From Rhizobium vallis (lineage in GTDB: Bacteria > Pseudomonadota > Alphaproteobacteria > Rhizobiales > Rhizobiaceae), in the NCBI RefSeq assembly GCF_003985155.1, contig NZ_ML133687.1, positions 682,001 through 746,000 of the forward strand: a stretch of 64,000 bases of DNA, written 5' to 3'. The notes beneath the pieces were generated by a model, which saw only the letters and a list, made by a program, of their open reading frames with translations, was not told the DNA's origin and searched no databases. This document shows, one piece after another, positions 45,094-53,900 of the stretch. The number at the start of each line of letters is the position of its first letter. The first letter of the stretch is position 1. Made by a program: the position numbers and the translations under genes.

Positions 45094-45443
45094 TTACGCC
45101 CGCCGCCATCATCACGGCCGCTTCCTCGGCCGCCCTCGTCATCCTTGCCCTGGCGCTGCTCCTGACCGTCTGGCGGGTCATTGCCGGCCCGACATTGCCG
45201 GATCGTATTCTCGCCCTCGACATGCTGACCGGCACGGCGATCGGTTTCATCGCCGTCATCGCGATCAAGACCGGCTTTTCGCTCTATATTGATATCGCCA
45301 TCTCGCTCGGCCTTGTCGGCTTCCTGGCGACCGTCGCCTTCGCCCGCTTCGTGCTGTCGCGCGGCAACATCAAATCCCCGCCTCCCGCCGCAGCGGCGAA
45401 GGGCGGCGCCAAAACACGCCCGGCAGGGAGGAGGAGGCGATGA
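45090..45443 (+). CDS. mrpF: Mrp antiporter subunit F
   Basis: 117 aa, three helices with the family's [15 protein letters not shown] (about 30-44). GTG start at 45090 overlaps the mrpE TGA (GTGA) and has AGGGAGGCC upstream. The C-terminal tail ([12 protein letters not shown]) is basic and longer than in many homologues, ending R-R-R-R. Confidence 0.92.
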   Translation: MITPAAIITAASSAALVILALALLLTVWRVIAGPTLPDRILALDMLTGTAIGFIAVIAIKTGFSLYIDIAISLGLVGFLATVAFARFVLSRGNIKSPPPAAAAKGGAKTRPAGRRRR

Positions 45444-45772
45444 TGGATTATATCGTCGCTGCCGTCACGGCTCTGCTGCTGGTCGTCGGTGCGCTCTTTG
45501 CGCTTTCTGCGGCGATCGGCCTCGTCCGGCTGCCCGATCTCTATACCCGCATGCATTCGGCTTCGAAGGCAGGCACTGTTGGCTCGGGGTTGCTGCTCTT
45601 TGCCGCCGGCCTTTATTCTGAAGATCCGATGATTCTCGCCCGCGCCCTTGCCGGCTTCATCTTCTTCCTGCTGACGGCGCCGGTGTCCGCGCACCTGCTT
45701 GCTAGGGCAGCCCACCATTCGGGATATGATCTCGGCGGTATCTCGGTCCGTGACGATATGCGCAAGCGCTGA
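45440..45772 (+). CDS. mrpG: Mrp antiporter subunit G
   Basis: 110 aa, three helices. Contains the family motif [18 protein letters not shown] (about 29-46). The ATG at 45440 overlaps the mrpF stop by ATGA; a second ATG follows. Last gene of the operon. No hairpin with a T-run was found in the next 200 bases. Confidence 0.93.
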   Translation: MMDYIVAAVTALLLVVGALFALSAAIGLVRLPDLYTRMHSASKAGTVGSGLLLFAAGLYSEDPMILARALAGFIFFLLTAPVSAHLLARAAHHSGYDLGGISVRDDMRKR

Positions 45773-46211
45773 GAGATATGCTTTTCAGCGACTTTACCAG
45801 ATTTATGCAAAACTTATGCACAGGAAGCTGTGAGTAAAGCTTGATAGCAGGCCCCTCAATTCTTCGTCAGCTATTTTTTCTCAAGAAAAACGACAAATAA
45901 TAATTGGCCTTTCGGTCAAACGATGGTATTTGAAAATGCAAGTAGAGTTCTGATTGTGAATTACAATCGTACTGCTTCCAAGTCCCTCAGTTTTGATTTT
46001 TAATGTCTAACTGAGGCCATCGCCTGGGGCATGACGTAGTGGTTTTCCGTCAGGCAGTATAAGAACAGGTCTCGCTCTTCGGAATCTAGGGGTGGATTCG
46101 CGTTTTTCGGAACAGAAGGTCGCTTCCTGTACTTTTGCTGTTTGATTCTATGAGGAGGGTCTTTGACGCGTCAGTCGAGGACCGTTTGAGCATGCTAACA
46201 GGAGAAAAAAT
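45773..46211. promoter_or_regulatory. Long rosR upstream region with two inverted repeats
   Basis: 439 bases, clearly more AT-rich than its surroundings. It holds GATTGTGAATTACAATC at 45952-45968 (6-bp arms, 5-base centre) and CCTCAGTT (45985-45992) paired with AACTGAGG (46009-46016) around 16 bases. RosR/Ros regulators bind such dyads in their own promoters. Which, if either, is the operator is not settled. AGGAG at 46200-46204 is the rosR ribosome site. No gene is seen. Confidence 0.55.
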
Positions 46212-46643
46212 ATGACGGATATAGCGACCGGCAATGCGCCGGAGCTGCTTGTGGAACTGACGGCCGACATCGTCGCGGCTTATGTCAGCAACCATGTTGT
46301 ACCGGTCAGCGACCTGGCCAATCTGATTTCCGACGTGCATTCGGCACTCAGCAACACGTCCGTACCGCAGCCCGCTGCGGCGATCGTCGAAAAGCAGAAG
46401 CCTGCAGTTTCTGTCCGCAAATCGGTGCAGGACGAGCAGATCACGTGTTTGGAATGCGGCGGCAACTTCAAGTCCCTTAAGCGTCACCTGATGACGCATC
46501 ACAGCCTCTCGCCGGAAGAGTACCGCGAGAAATGGGATCTGCCGACCGATTACCCGATGGTAGCGCCCGCTTATGCCGAAGCGCGTTCGCGCCTGGCAAA
46601 GGAAATGGGCCTGGGGCAGCGCCGCAAGCGCGGCCGCGGCTGA
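46212..46643 (+). CDS. rosR: MucR/Ros-family zinc-finger transcriptional regulator
   Basis: 143 aa. The single C2H2-type zinc finger is [19 protein letters not shown] at about 79-97, with the nine-residue C-H spacing unique to bacterial Ros proteins. It is followed by the conserved [14 protein letters not shown]-terminal helical part forms oligomers. In Rhizobium RosR controls exopolysaccharide, envelope and nodulation competitiveness. The basic end R-R-K-R-G-R-G is typical. ATG at 46212 with AGGAG 7-11 bases upstream. Confidence 0.95.
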   Translation: MTDIATGNAPELLVELTADIVAAYVSNHVVPVSDLANLISDVHSALSNTSVPQPAAAIVEKQKPAVSVRKSVQDEQITCLECGGNFKSLKRHLMTHHSLSPEEYREKWDLPTDYPMVAPAYAEARSRLAKEMGLGQRRKRGRG

Positions 46644-46667
46644 GCTTTTTCGAAAGCAACCAACGTC

Positions 46668-46697
46668 AAAAAGCCGGGTCTCACGCCCGGCTTTTTT
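46668..46697. terminator. Bidirectional terminator after rosR
   Basis: AAAAAGCCGGG (46668-46678) pairs with CCCGGCTTTTTT (46686-46697) with a 7-base loop. The T-run serves the plus strand and the A-run the minus strand, so it may also stop transcripts entering from sufE. Confidence 0.9.
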
Positions 46698-46925
46698 GTA
46701 TTCATTCGGGACAAAGAAAATAATCCCTCCAGTATTTCGCGCATTTGCAGCGAATCCAGGCGTGGGAGAAGATATTGGGAGGTGTCCTGTCTTATGCTTA
46801 TCCAAGAGGTGTAGATTGTATTCCTCTACTGTGGGTAAGCGTTGATATACTCAGCTTCCGGGGTGGCGCTCCGAATCGATCAGGTTGCCGCGAGCTTTGT
46901 CGACGCCAATCAGCGCCAACAGAGT

Positions 46926-47348
46926 TCACGCCGCGGCGCGAACTCTTGCCTCTTCCCGGATCCTGTTCACCATCGACCGCAATCCGTTCGAACGCTGCGA
47001 CGACAGATTCTCCACCAGGCCGATCTTCGAGAATATCTCGAAGGCATCGAGGCCGGCGATCTCGGTTGCTGCCTTGCCGGAATAGGTGGCAAGCACGATG
47101 GCGACAAGGCCCCGCACGATGTGCGCATCCGAATCACCCTCGAAACTCATGACGGGATTGTCGGGATCGCCTGTCGTATGAGTCACCAACCACACCTGGC
47201 TGGCGCATCCCATCACCTTGTTCTCGGAGGTGCGCTTCTCCTCCGGCAGTTCCGGCAGCGCCTTGCCGAGTTCGATGACATAGCGATAGCGGTCTTCCCA
47301 ATCGTCCAGGAAGGTAAAGTCGTCGATGATCTGGTCGAGGGATGCCAT
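46926..47348 (-). CDS. sufE: Cysteine desulfuration protein SufE
   Basis: 140 aa. The sulfur-accepting cysteine is C48 in K-V-M-G-C-A-S-Q-V-W-L. The opening L-D-Q-I-I-D-D-F-x-F-L-D-D-W-E-D-R-Y-R-Y and the R-G-L-V-A-I-V-L-A-T-Y-S-G-K segment fit SufE. It takes sulfur from the SufS cysteine desulfurase and passes it to the SufBCD scaffold. The rest of suf is not in the window. ATG at 47348 is set by homology; the upstream open frame crosses a repeat region. Confidence 0.93.
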   Translation of the reverse strand: MASLDQIIDDFTFLDDWEDRYRYVIELGKALPELPEEKRTSENKVMGCASQVWLVTHTTGDPDNPVMSFEGDSDAHIVRGLVAIVLATYSGKAATEIAGLDAFEIFSKIGLVENLSSQRSNGLRSMVNRIREEARVRAAA

Positions 47349-47688
47349 GGGAAAGCCTTTCACTATTAGAAGTGCATATAGGTGAAAGACCGGCAGATTT
47401 GAACAGTTAAAGCAATTCCAGGCCAAGCGCGAAGCGGTTTTTCCAGGCAAGCACGAAGCGATTTGCCGGGAGATGCGCAAACACGAGATAGAAAAAACGC
47501 CGTGAGGGATGGGCATCCTCACGGCGCAGCAACATGCTGAATTGAAACAGGGCAGGCACGTCAGGCATGGGGCATTTCCGCGTCATGCGGACCACCGATG
47601 CAAGCTCAGGCAATTCCAATGTGCGTAACGGTTTTCACAGGAATTGGAGAAGTCAGGAAATGTTACGGGCGCATGCCGAAAAATCTCG
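47349..47688. repeat. Spacer with two GCAATTCC-type repeat copies
   Basis: 340 bases without a gene. At 47409-47445 a copy begins AAAGCAATTCC and reaches GAAGCGGTTTTT, and is partly duplicated in tandem at 47443-47470 (CCAGGCAAGCACGAAGCG). A fourth copy at 47611-47646 has CAATTCC and GGAATTG arms around GTGCGTAACGGTTTTCAC. Both relate to the elements at 12543 and 16902. Confidence 0.55.
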
Positions 47689-48183
47689 TCAGATCGCCGG
47701 TTTCGGCGTCGGCAGCGGAATAGCGCCTGTGACCACCGTCTCGGCTGTATCTTTGTCGTCGACCGGCGGACGGTAAGGCATCGGCTGGTTCAGCGCCGCC
47801 TTTGCCTCGCGCAGCTTCTCCTGGATGGTGGGCGCAGCGAGGGAAGGCATGCTGAGTGCCTCCGGCGTTTGCGGTCCCGCAGGCTTTGCGGCGGCCGGGG
47901 CCTCGTCCTTGAACTGGCTGTCGAGGAGCTCGTAGGCGACGCGGGCGCCTTCACGGGCCCGGTGGCCAAGCGCTGTGAAGGTCTCCGAGCCCTTGGCGCA
48001 GACCTCAGGCTTTTCCGAGCACATGCCTGTGAGATAGTCATAGGCGCCGGTTGCCGCTGTAAACGCGTCGGAAAGCTGCAATTGCGGGCCGTTGGCCAGC
48101 TTGTCGGAACTCTCCGTGCTGAAGACGGAAAGAAGCACGAGCACAAGGCCAAACCAGAAGGATCCTTTGATCAGAAACCACAT
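47689..48183 (-). CDS. DUF5330 family membrane-anchored protein
   Basis: 164 aa. An N-terminal hydrophobic helix (W-F-L-I-K-G-S-F-W-F-G-L-V-L-V-L-L) is followed by a helical region with two cysteines (G-M-C-S-E-K-P-E-V-C-A-K, about 53-62) and a proline-rich tail (P-T-P-K-P). This matches the rhizobial DUF5330 family from memory; function unknown. ATG at 48183 is the only start ahead of the helix. Confidence 0.75.
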   Translation of the reverse strand: MWFLIKGSFWFGLVLVLLSVFSTESSDKLANGPQLQLSDAFTAATGAYDYLTGMCSEKPEVCAKGSETFTALGHRAREGARVAYELLDSQFKDEAPAAAKPAGPQTPEALSMPSLAAPTIQEKLREAKAALNQPMPYRPPVDDKDTAETVVTGAIPLPTPKPAI

Positions 48184-48595
48184 TGTCGTTGCCCATCCTG
48201 TTGTCCCGTCCGGTTCTTGTCGCCGAATCAGGCCGGTTGTCCGGTGTGCTTTCACCCTACCGCCAAGTTGCGAATGCCGCTTTTCGAAACTCACCCGCAT
48301 TTGCGGCAAATTTAGTTCAAATTTTAGCAACGGGTATTTGAGCCGCATTTTACTCGAATGTGAGCGATCGCCGTTAAACATCGGGGCAGCACCTCCTTGC
48401 AATTGCAGGGCTTTTGGCAGCTCGCCTTGCCACAGGAGTTAACGCGATACTGAAATATGAGGAAAATCCGTCGCTTACCTGCCATTAACCACAAAAGGCA
48501 AAGAGGCTTCCATATGCCTCAAAACGGGATTTTCGGCCCTTTCGAGCTGTGAACAGCGCTTTTGCCTTATCCTTTCTTTAAGTCGCCGGGGCCTA
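48184..48595. other. Divergent spacer upstream of histidine kinase
   Basis: 412 bases between the DUF5330 gene and the kinase. The middle (about 48290-48520) is AT-richer, with runs such as AAATTTAGTTCAAATTTTAGC and several TTAA words. TTAACGCGATACTGA at about 48438 is a poor half-match to a CtrA box. No gene seen. Confidence 0.4.
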
Positions 48596-50176
48596 TTGTC
48601 CGGATCAACAGACAGCCTTTTCGGCGGGTATTGCGTGCGTGTATTGAGTGACATTGGCGGCTGGGTGACAGCCCTCGTAGACCGGGCAGCGACAAGCTGG
48701 CTCTCCCGGACGGGAGGCGGCGAAGCCGTGCGCCAACGCGAGCTTGCGATCCTGCGCCGCCTCGTCCTCATGTCGTCGGCCGCTCTTGTTGCTGCTCCGA
48801 TCGGGCTTTCGGCCGTCACCAGCCCTGCCGTCGCCTTGCCGGCGGGTGTCGCTATGGTTTGCGCCGCCTTTCTCTTTTCCGCTGTCGGCAGCATCGCGCT
48901 CGCCCGTCAGGGCTCGCCCGCCGGCATTGCCACGCAGTCGGCCGAGGATTTTTTCCTGACGGCCACCCCCGGCCTCGTCTTCTTCCTCGATCCGCACGGC
49001 AGCGTCGTGACCGTCGGCGGCCGCGACCACCGCGATTTCCTCGCCTGGATGCGCAATCCCAAGGGCAGGGGCTTCCTCGAGCAGGTGCATGTCTCAGACC
49101 GCATCCTTTTCCTGCGGGCGCTCGATCTTCTGCGCCGGGGCGATGATGCCGCGAGCGTCGATCTGCGTCTCGACCGGCCGTCGGTCTCGCGCGATCAACG
49201 CCAGTTCGCCTATCTGAGGATGGACATGACCGCCCGCCGCGATGCAGACGGCGAGCTTGCCGCCGTCATCGCCCAGCTGCGCGATGTCTCCGTCGAGCAG
49301 CAGTTGCGGGACGAAGCCCAGAACCGCGCGGCCGATGCCGAATCGGCAAACGATGCCAAATCGCGCTTCCTTGCCGCCGTCAGTCATGAACTGCGCACGC
49401 CGCTGAACGCCATTCTCGGCTTTTCCGATATCCTGATCGGCGAATATTTCGGCAAGTTCGAAAACGACCGCCAGCGCGAATATGTCGGCTTGGTCCGCGA
49501 ATCCGGCGCGCATCTGCTGTCCGTCGTCAACACCATGCTCGACATGAGCAAGATCGAGGCTGGTCGCTACGAACTGATCCTCGAAGCTTTCGACATCGCA
49601 AGTTCCGTCAAATCCTGCGAATCGATGCTGGCATTGCAGGCCAAGAGCAAGGGCGTCACCCTGACGAGCCGCATTCAGCGCGGACTTGGCGAGATCGTCG
49701 CAGATCAGCGAGCCATCCAGCAGGTCCTCATCAACCTCGTTGGCAACGCCGTGAAGTTCACCGAGGCCGGCGGCGTCGTCTCCGTCGATGCGGCTGCACG
49801 TGACGGTATCCTGAAGCTGACGGTTAGCGACACCGGCATCGGCATTCCGGCCGACAAGCTGGCATTGCTCGGCCAGCCTTTCGTCCAGATCCAGAACGAT
49901 TACACCCGCCGGTTCGAAGGCACCGGCCTTGGTCTTTCGCTGGTCAAGGGGTTGGTGGCGCTGCATGGCGGAAACTTCGCCATCGCCAGCCAGCCCGGTG
50001 AGGGTACGATCATCACCATCGAGATCGCGGTGGATGGCTCAGGCGCCAAACACGCCGAAGATGCCGGCCATGCCGCGACTGTCGAATTTCCTCCGCGGCT
50101 GAAGGGCGCGGTCAATACCGGGGTAGATTTGGAAGAGGGGCTTTTCGATGGCCGCGCGCAAGCGAAAATCGCCTAA
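48596..50176 (+). CDS. Sensor histidine kinase with PAS-like region
   Basis: 526 aa if read from TTG at 48596; GTG at 48635 gives 513 aa and is equally plausible. Two membrane helices at about 57-77 and 80-103, a PAS-like segment at about 115-235, then HisKA with H264 in V-S-H-E-L-R-T-P-L-N-A-I-L-G-F-S and HATPase_c with N-L-V-G-N-A-V-K-F, D-T-G-I-G-I-P and G-T-G-L-G-L-S. The kinase core is close to the DivJ/PleC/PdhS group, but that is a family impression. No response regulator is adjacent. The 3' end overlaps the next gene by 29 bases. Confidence 0.88.
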   Translation: MSGSTDSLFGGYCVRVLSDIGGWVTALVDRAATSWLSRTGGGEAVRQRELAILRRLVLMSSAALVAAPIGLSAVTSPAVALPAGVAMVCAAFLFSAVGSIALARQGSPAGIATQSAEDFFLTATPGLVFFLDPHGSVVTVGGRDHRDFLAWMRNPKGRGFLEQVHVSDRILFLRALDLLRRGDDAASVDLRLDRPSVSRDQRQFAYLRMDMTARRDADGELAAVIAQLRDVSVEQQLRDEAQNRAADAESANDAKSRFLAAVSHELRTPLNAILGFSDILIGEYFGKFENDRQREYVGLVRESGAHLLSVVNTMLDMSKIEAGRYELILEAFDIASSVKSCESMLALQAKSKGVTLTSRIQRGLGEIVADQRAIQQVLINLVGNAVKFTEAGGVVSVDAAARDGILKLTVSDTGIGIPADKLALLGQPFVQIQNDYTRRFEGTGLGLSLVKGLVALHGGNFAIASQPGEGTIITIEIAVDGSGAKHAEDAGHAATVEFPPRLKGAVNTGVDLEEGLFDGRAQAKIA

Positions 50177-51080
50177 GGGAAAAAAGGGTCGGCAGCAGCC
50201 GGGCCTTTTGATAACAGGTGCTGCGGCCCTCGGCGGCTTCGGCCTGCAGGGCGCATCCGTGCTCGGCGGCGTCATCGGCCGCAATCCGTCGGTCGCCGGC
50301 GGCACGATAGCCTTCGTCGTCATCTTCTCCTTCGTCGCCGCCAATGCGCTCTGGTATCAGCCCGGCTCGCATCCGCACCCGATTTTCCGCACCCGTGACC
50401 CGCAGTTTCCGAATGTGCTCGGCGCCCGTCGCCCGGCCGAGGAACAGCAGGGCGACGTCACCACCTTCCGGATCGAACGGCCGGAGGATGCAGCCGCCAC
50501 CAACGCGACGCCGGCGCTTGCCGCGCCGGGTCAGCAGCCCAATCAGCAGCCCAGCCAGCTCGTCATGGACATCCAGCAGCAGCTGGTGCGCCGCGGCCTC
50601 TATAACGGCATCCCCGACGGCGTCATCGGCCCCCGCACCAGTGCGGCCATCCTCTTTTTCGAGGAGACGGTCGGCATGGCTCAGAGCGGAGATGCGACGC
50701 CGGAGGTCCTGGCGGCACTGAAAACCGATGCTGCCGGTCCTTCGACCGTGCCCGCCGAAAAGCCGCGTGAGGATGTGAGCTCGAAGGCGTCGACAGAAGA
50801 CCCGGTCGCTGCCGCGATCCGCAGCGCCGAAAAAACGATCAAAACGGCGCCATCGGCCGCAAAGCAGGTTCCATCAAGCGAAATCGCCAATGTTGATCTG
50901 GTGTTGAAGATCCAGAAGGGTCTTTCCAATATGGCCTATGCCAATGTCGGCGTCGACGGCGTCGCCGGCGAGCAGACCCGCGCGGCCATCCGCCATTTCC
51001 AAAAACACTATAACCTGCCCGAAAACGGCGAGCCGAACGAAGCGGTGCTGAAGAAGCTCAGGGAAATCGGCGCGATCTAG
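50148..51080 (+). CDS. Membrane-anchored protein with two peptidoglycan-binding domains
   Basis: 310 aa. A very basic head (R-K-R-K-S-P-K-G-K-K-G-R) leads to a glycine-rich segment and a membrane helix at about 48-68, so most of the protein is periplasmic. Two PG_binding_1 domains are visible: V-M-D-I-Q-Q-Q-L-V-R-R-G-L-Y to A-I-L-F-F-E at about 140-175, and L-V-L-K-I-Q-K-G-L-S-N to A-I-R-H-F-Q-K at about 252-288, both with the D-G-V-x-G-x-x-T-x-A-A-I pattern. Linker is rich in Ala, Pro and Gln. GGAAGAGGGG precedes the ATG inside the kinase gene; the overlap makes co-expression likely. Confidence 0.85.
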   Translation: MAARKRKSPKGKKGRQQPGLLITGAAALGGFGLQGASVLGGVIGRNPSVAGGTIAFVVIFSFVAANALWYQPGSHPHPIFRTRDPQFPNVLGARRPAEEQQGDVTTFRIERPEDAAATNATPALAAPGQQPNQQPSQLVMDIQQQLVRRGLYNGIPDGVIGPRTSAAILFFEETVGMAQSGDATPEVLAALKTDAAGPSTVPAEKPREDVSSKASTEDPVAAAIRSAEKTIKTAPSAAKQVPSSEIANVDLVLKIQKGLSNMAYANVGVDGVAGEQTRAAIRHFQKHYNLPENGEPNEAVLKKLREIGAI

Positions 51081-51268
51081 CAGCACCGCATCTTTCCCAG
51101 TCCTGACCGGCAGGTGAGACATGGGCGCAGCAATTTCGTGGTGACGAAGGATACCGCCCCATAACCGTCCGGAGACGGCATCGGGAAGGCTGGCGATCAA
51201 GGTCTTCCTCTTGGACGAAGGTTTGACCCCGGATTGCCGCCGCCGGCGCGCCGGTCTATACCGCGCCG

Positions 51269-51616
51269 ATGAGATTGCGTGCCGACATCTTCGTTTCCGC
51301 CCTCCTGCGCCGCGTCTTCGCCAGCGGCGATTTCGCCGCCGTGGAGAAGAAGGGCGCAGAGGAGGCGGGTGCGATCTTCATCCGCCAGCACTTCCGCGAC
51401 GGACTGGAAACGCTCTACGCGCCGGCGCCGCAGACCGCCTTCGACGAGGGTGAGGCCGGTGTCCGCCTGTTCGAGATCCGCCTGTCGCGGGCCGAGCCGG
51501 AAGCGGTGCACGCGATGCTGGAGCGCGAGCGCAGGTTCGACCCCGATCTCTGGATCGTCGAGTTGGAGGCGGAAGAATTGGGCGATTTGATCCCGCTTGC
51601 AAGGGACGACGGATAA
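51269..51616 (+). CDS. DUF1491 family protein
   Basis: 115 aa soluble protein. The opening R-L-R-A-D-I-F-V-S-A-L-L-R-R and the F-D-P-D-L-W-I-V-E-L-E segment match DUF1491, found in alphaproteobacteria and of unknown function. No strong ribosome site. It stands between the peptidoglycan-binding gene (188-base gap) and the convergent DUF2336 gene. Confidence 0.82.
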   Translation: MRLRADIFVSALLRRVFASGDFAAVEKKGAEEAGAIFIRQHFRDGLETLYAPAPQTAFDEGEAGVRLFEIRLSRAEPEAVHAMLERERRFDPDLWIVELEAEELGDLIPLARDDG

Positions 51617-51721
51617 CGGTCGTTCGCCGAGCACTCTCGAGGTGAAAATCTCCGGACGCAGTTGGCGTTCAGGAAAACGGCCTGTTCCGCGCTATGCGGC
51701 AAGTCGGTCCGTCTATGGCTC

Positions 51722-52708
51722 TCAGCGAGACCGCCGGCCCATGACGCGCATGTCGCGCTGCGGCGGTGCCTGGCGAATGAAGCGGTAGTTGGCCGCTTCC
51801 GAAGGCGCAGGCGCATGCGGAACGTCGGATTTATAGGTGTAGCGATCGGCGCGCCGCCAGGCTTCCACGCGCTCGTGGCACTCTTCCGGGTCGAGCGCGT
51901 CGAGCACCATCCAGCCGCGCGTGACGTTGTGCTGCGGTTCGGCAAGGTGGGGATAGAGCTTTTCAAGCACGAAGACGGCATCGAGAAAGCCCATGCCGAG
52001 GCTCGTCAGCGTCGTGGCGAGTTGCTGGCCGGAAAGATCGAGCATGATGCGCTCGGCGAGCCAACGGCTGGCAGAAAGCGCATCGGCCAGCGCGGTTGCG
52101 AAATGCGTCGCTTCGCGGGAGCGGGCGAAGCGCACCAGCAGCGCTTCCTGAATGTCACTCAGCGTGCGCAGGCCGAGCCTGTCCTCATCGTTGCGGCCGA
52201 GATGACCGGCAAGGTCGAGGATGCGCTCGCGCAATGCCTCTTCATTGGCAACCCGCTGTTCCTTCAGCGCGTCAGCCTCGTTCGTTTCAGTCGGCATCGG
52301 TGCAAGCGGCACGGCCGGCGTTTCGGTCATGGGAGCGATAGGGGCGGCGGTCCTCGGGCCGGCCTGGCGCAATGCCACCAAGGCGTCGATGACCTTCGGC
52401 GAGAGCGAATCGCGGCTGACGATCGCCTTCACATGCGCCTTGCCCTGCGTGCGGGCGATGGTGATCAGCGTATCGTCGCTGATTGCCCGTGAAGCGGCAA
52501 TGAAAGGCGCTGCAATCTCGATCGGCTGGCTGCCGATGAACAGCGCCACGGCTGCCGGTATGTGTTCGCATTGGGACAGGGCGGCGACCGCCTGGCGCTT
52601 GGCCTCGTCCGAGGAGGCCTGGAACAACGGCGTGAAAAGCTCGGCAAACTGGCGCAGCTCGGAACGTGTCGGATGAGACAGATTCTCGAAACTGCTGACA
52701 GTCGCCAT
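51722..52708 (-). CDS. DUF2336 family protein
   Basis: 328 aa, cytosolic and largely helical, resembling a HEAT-like repeat. N-terminus F-E-N-L-S-H-P-T-R-S-E-L-R-Q-F-A-E-L-F is the family's conserved start, with S-D-D-T-L-I-T-I-A-R and I-V-S-R-D-S-L-S later. Function unknown; the family occurs widely in Rhizobiales and Caulobacterales. ATG at 52708 begins the conserved part. Upstream lies a CtrA-like half match (52876-52890). Confidence 0.82.
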   Translation of the reverse strand: MATVSSFENLSHPTRSELRQFAELFTPLFQASSDEAKRQAVAALSQCEHIPAAVALFIGSQPIEIAAPFIAASRAISDDTLITIARTQGKAHVKAIVSRDSLSPKVIDALVALRQAGPRTAAPIAPMTETPAVPLAPMPTETNEADALKEQRVANEEALRERILDLAGHLGRNDEDRLGLRTLSDIQEALLVRFARSREATHFATALADALSASRWLAERIMLDLSGQQLATTLTSLGMGFLDAVFVLEKLYPHLAEPQHNVTRGWMVLDALDPEECHERVEAWRRADRYTYKSDVPHAPAPSEAANYRFIRQAPPQRDMRVMGRRSR

Positions 52709-53720
52709 CAATACCACGTCCTTTTTCCTGACGGCCAAGGGGCCTTCTAGGTCTCTAAACCGGTCACGCACAAGCACACCCTGAAAACGCAGAACAAGGG
52801 GAACCACGGGCCAATATGCGCTGGCGGAACGCATGTCAGGCCATACGGTTATGAACAAATCCTACACCGGTACGGTTAATGCATGCTGAAGATTTTATTA
52901 AAATGCAACAGAAATACACACGTTTAGCGTGCTCTAATATTATTAGCCGGCAATATAAATCGGCTTGTTTTTGAAGGGGCATTGCGGCGATTGAGCATCG
53001 AGTTGTGGCTCTGGAAAGGTCAGGTGTTTCGGTGGTCGCGCGACGCGTGCAGCAGCTCTCGAAGCTGTCGTGACCGGCATGATAAAGGTCGAATGCCTTA
53101 GATGCGTCAGATTGCGCCTCGACGCTCTTGATGTCGGCGCGTCGTTCCACTCTCCTGGTATCCAGCGTGCTGGGACAGCATGTCGAAATCCCTGGGCGAA
53201 AACATCGCTGGCCCTACGCATCTCCGCCAAGGGGTAAACGATCCCCGATCGATCGCTGTCTGGAACGGTTGGTCAGCGCGGGCGAAAATACGAATATTTT
53301 CGTGACGTATATTTGCAACGCCACCCCTTGCGGCCGGGATAAACTGAAGCATTCTCGCCAACTATATGAATCTCTTTCAATTTTATGGCCCGATTCACGC
53401 GGCGCTTTTGTGTGGGCGGCGTGAAACCAAAACAACTGTCCATGCGTTACAAGCAAATGACGTGAACTATGTTTGGCATCAGCTGAATATTAGTAAACTG
53501 TTAACTGTCATGTGTCTCAATTCGGATGGGAACGACGCGATTTGAGTATCTGGATCGTTGAAACTCCGCATCACGGTATTTCGATCAGGTGCCGTGGGAA
53601 AGGCGCGAATGCCCTCGGTCCGGTTATCCCGGCACCGCAGGACGCGCCGGCCCGCAGAATGGCGGGCAGGGTGAAATCCGTCGCAAGTTCATCCGTCTCG
53701 GGCAGTGCATGGAGACGAGA
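52709..53720. other. 1-kb gene-poor, AT-rich spacer with dyads
   Basis: The longest spacer of the window. It carries CGAAAATA/TATTTTCG with a 4-base loop at 53283-53302, a CtrA-like TTAG-N7-TTAAC at 53490-53505, and TTAA-N7-TGAA at 52876-52890 (reads TTCA-N7-TTAAC on the minus strand towards DUF2336). Open frames in it lack ribosome sites and typical codon use; a 73-codon frame from GTG 53512 (M-S-Q-F-G-W-E-R-R-D) that overlaps the next gene is a weak candidate. It could hide an RNA gene, but no such gene was recognised. Confidence 0.5.
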
Positions 53721-53888
53721 ATGGCAACAATAGTCGCATTGGCGGATCGGCGGCCACGGGCACCGCGTCGCCCGGATAAAGAGCCTCGCGAGGGCAAAAT
53801 CCTGTGGTTCACCGGCGTTCGTTATGAGCGATTGGCCGAGAGCCCGAAGCATCGCCCGGCGCCTGCGCCGCGCGTCAATAAGAAGTAA
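53721..53888 (+). CDS. Small basic hypothetical protein
   Basis: 55 aa rich in Arg, Lys and Pro: A-D-R-R-P-R-A-P-R-R-P-D-K-E-P-R-E-G-K-I-L-W-F-T-G-V-R-Y-E. The ATG at 53721 has GGAGACGA directly upstream; the ATG at 53709 is an alternative. The I-L-W-F-T-G-V-R-Y-E-R block looks folded or conserved, the rest disordered. No family known to me. It converges on the DUF1254 gene. Confidence 0.5.
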   Translation: MATIVALADRRPRAPRRPDKEPREGKILWFTGVRYERLAESPKHRPAPAPRVNKK

Positions 53889-53900
53889 CGCGTATCAACC

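Noticed and set aside
46699-46925. Possible short gene between rosR terminator and sufE
   Set aside because: The open frame here (starting near 46745) has no ribosome site and quickly runs into sufE antisense; the DNA is merely AT-richer.
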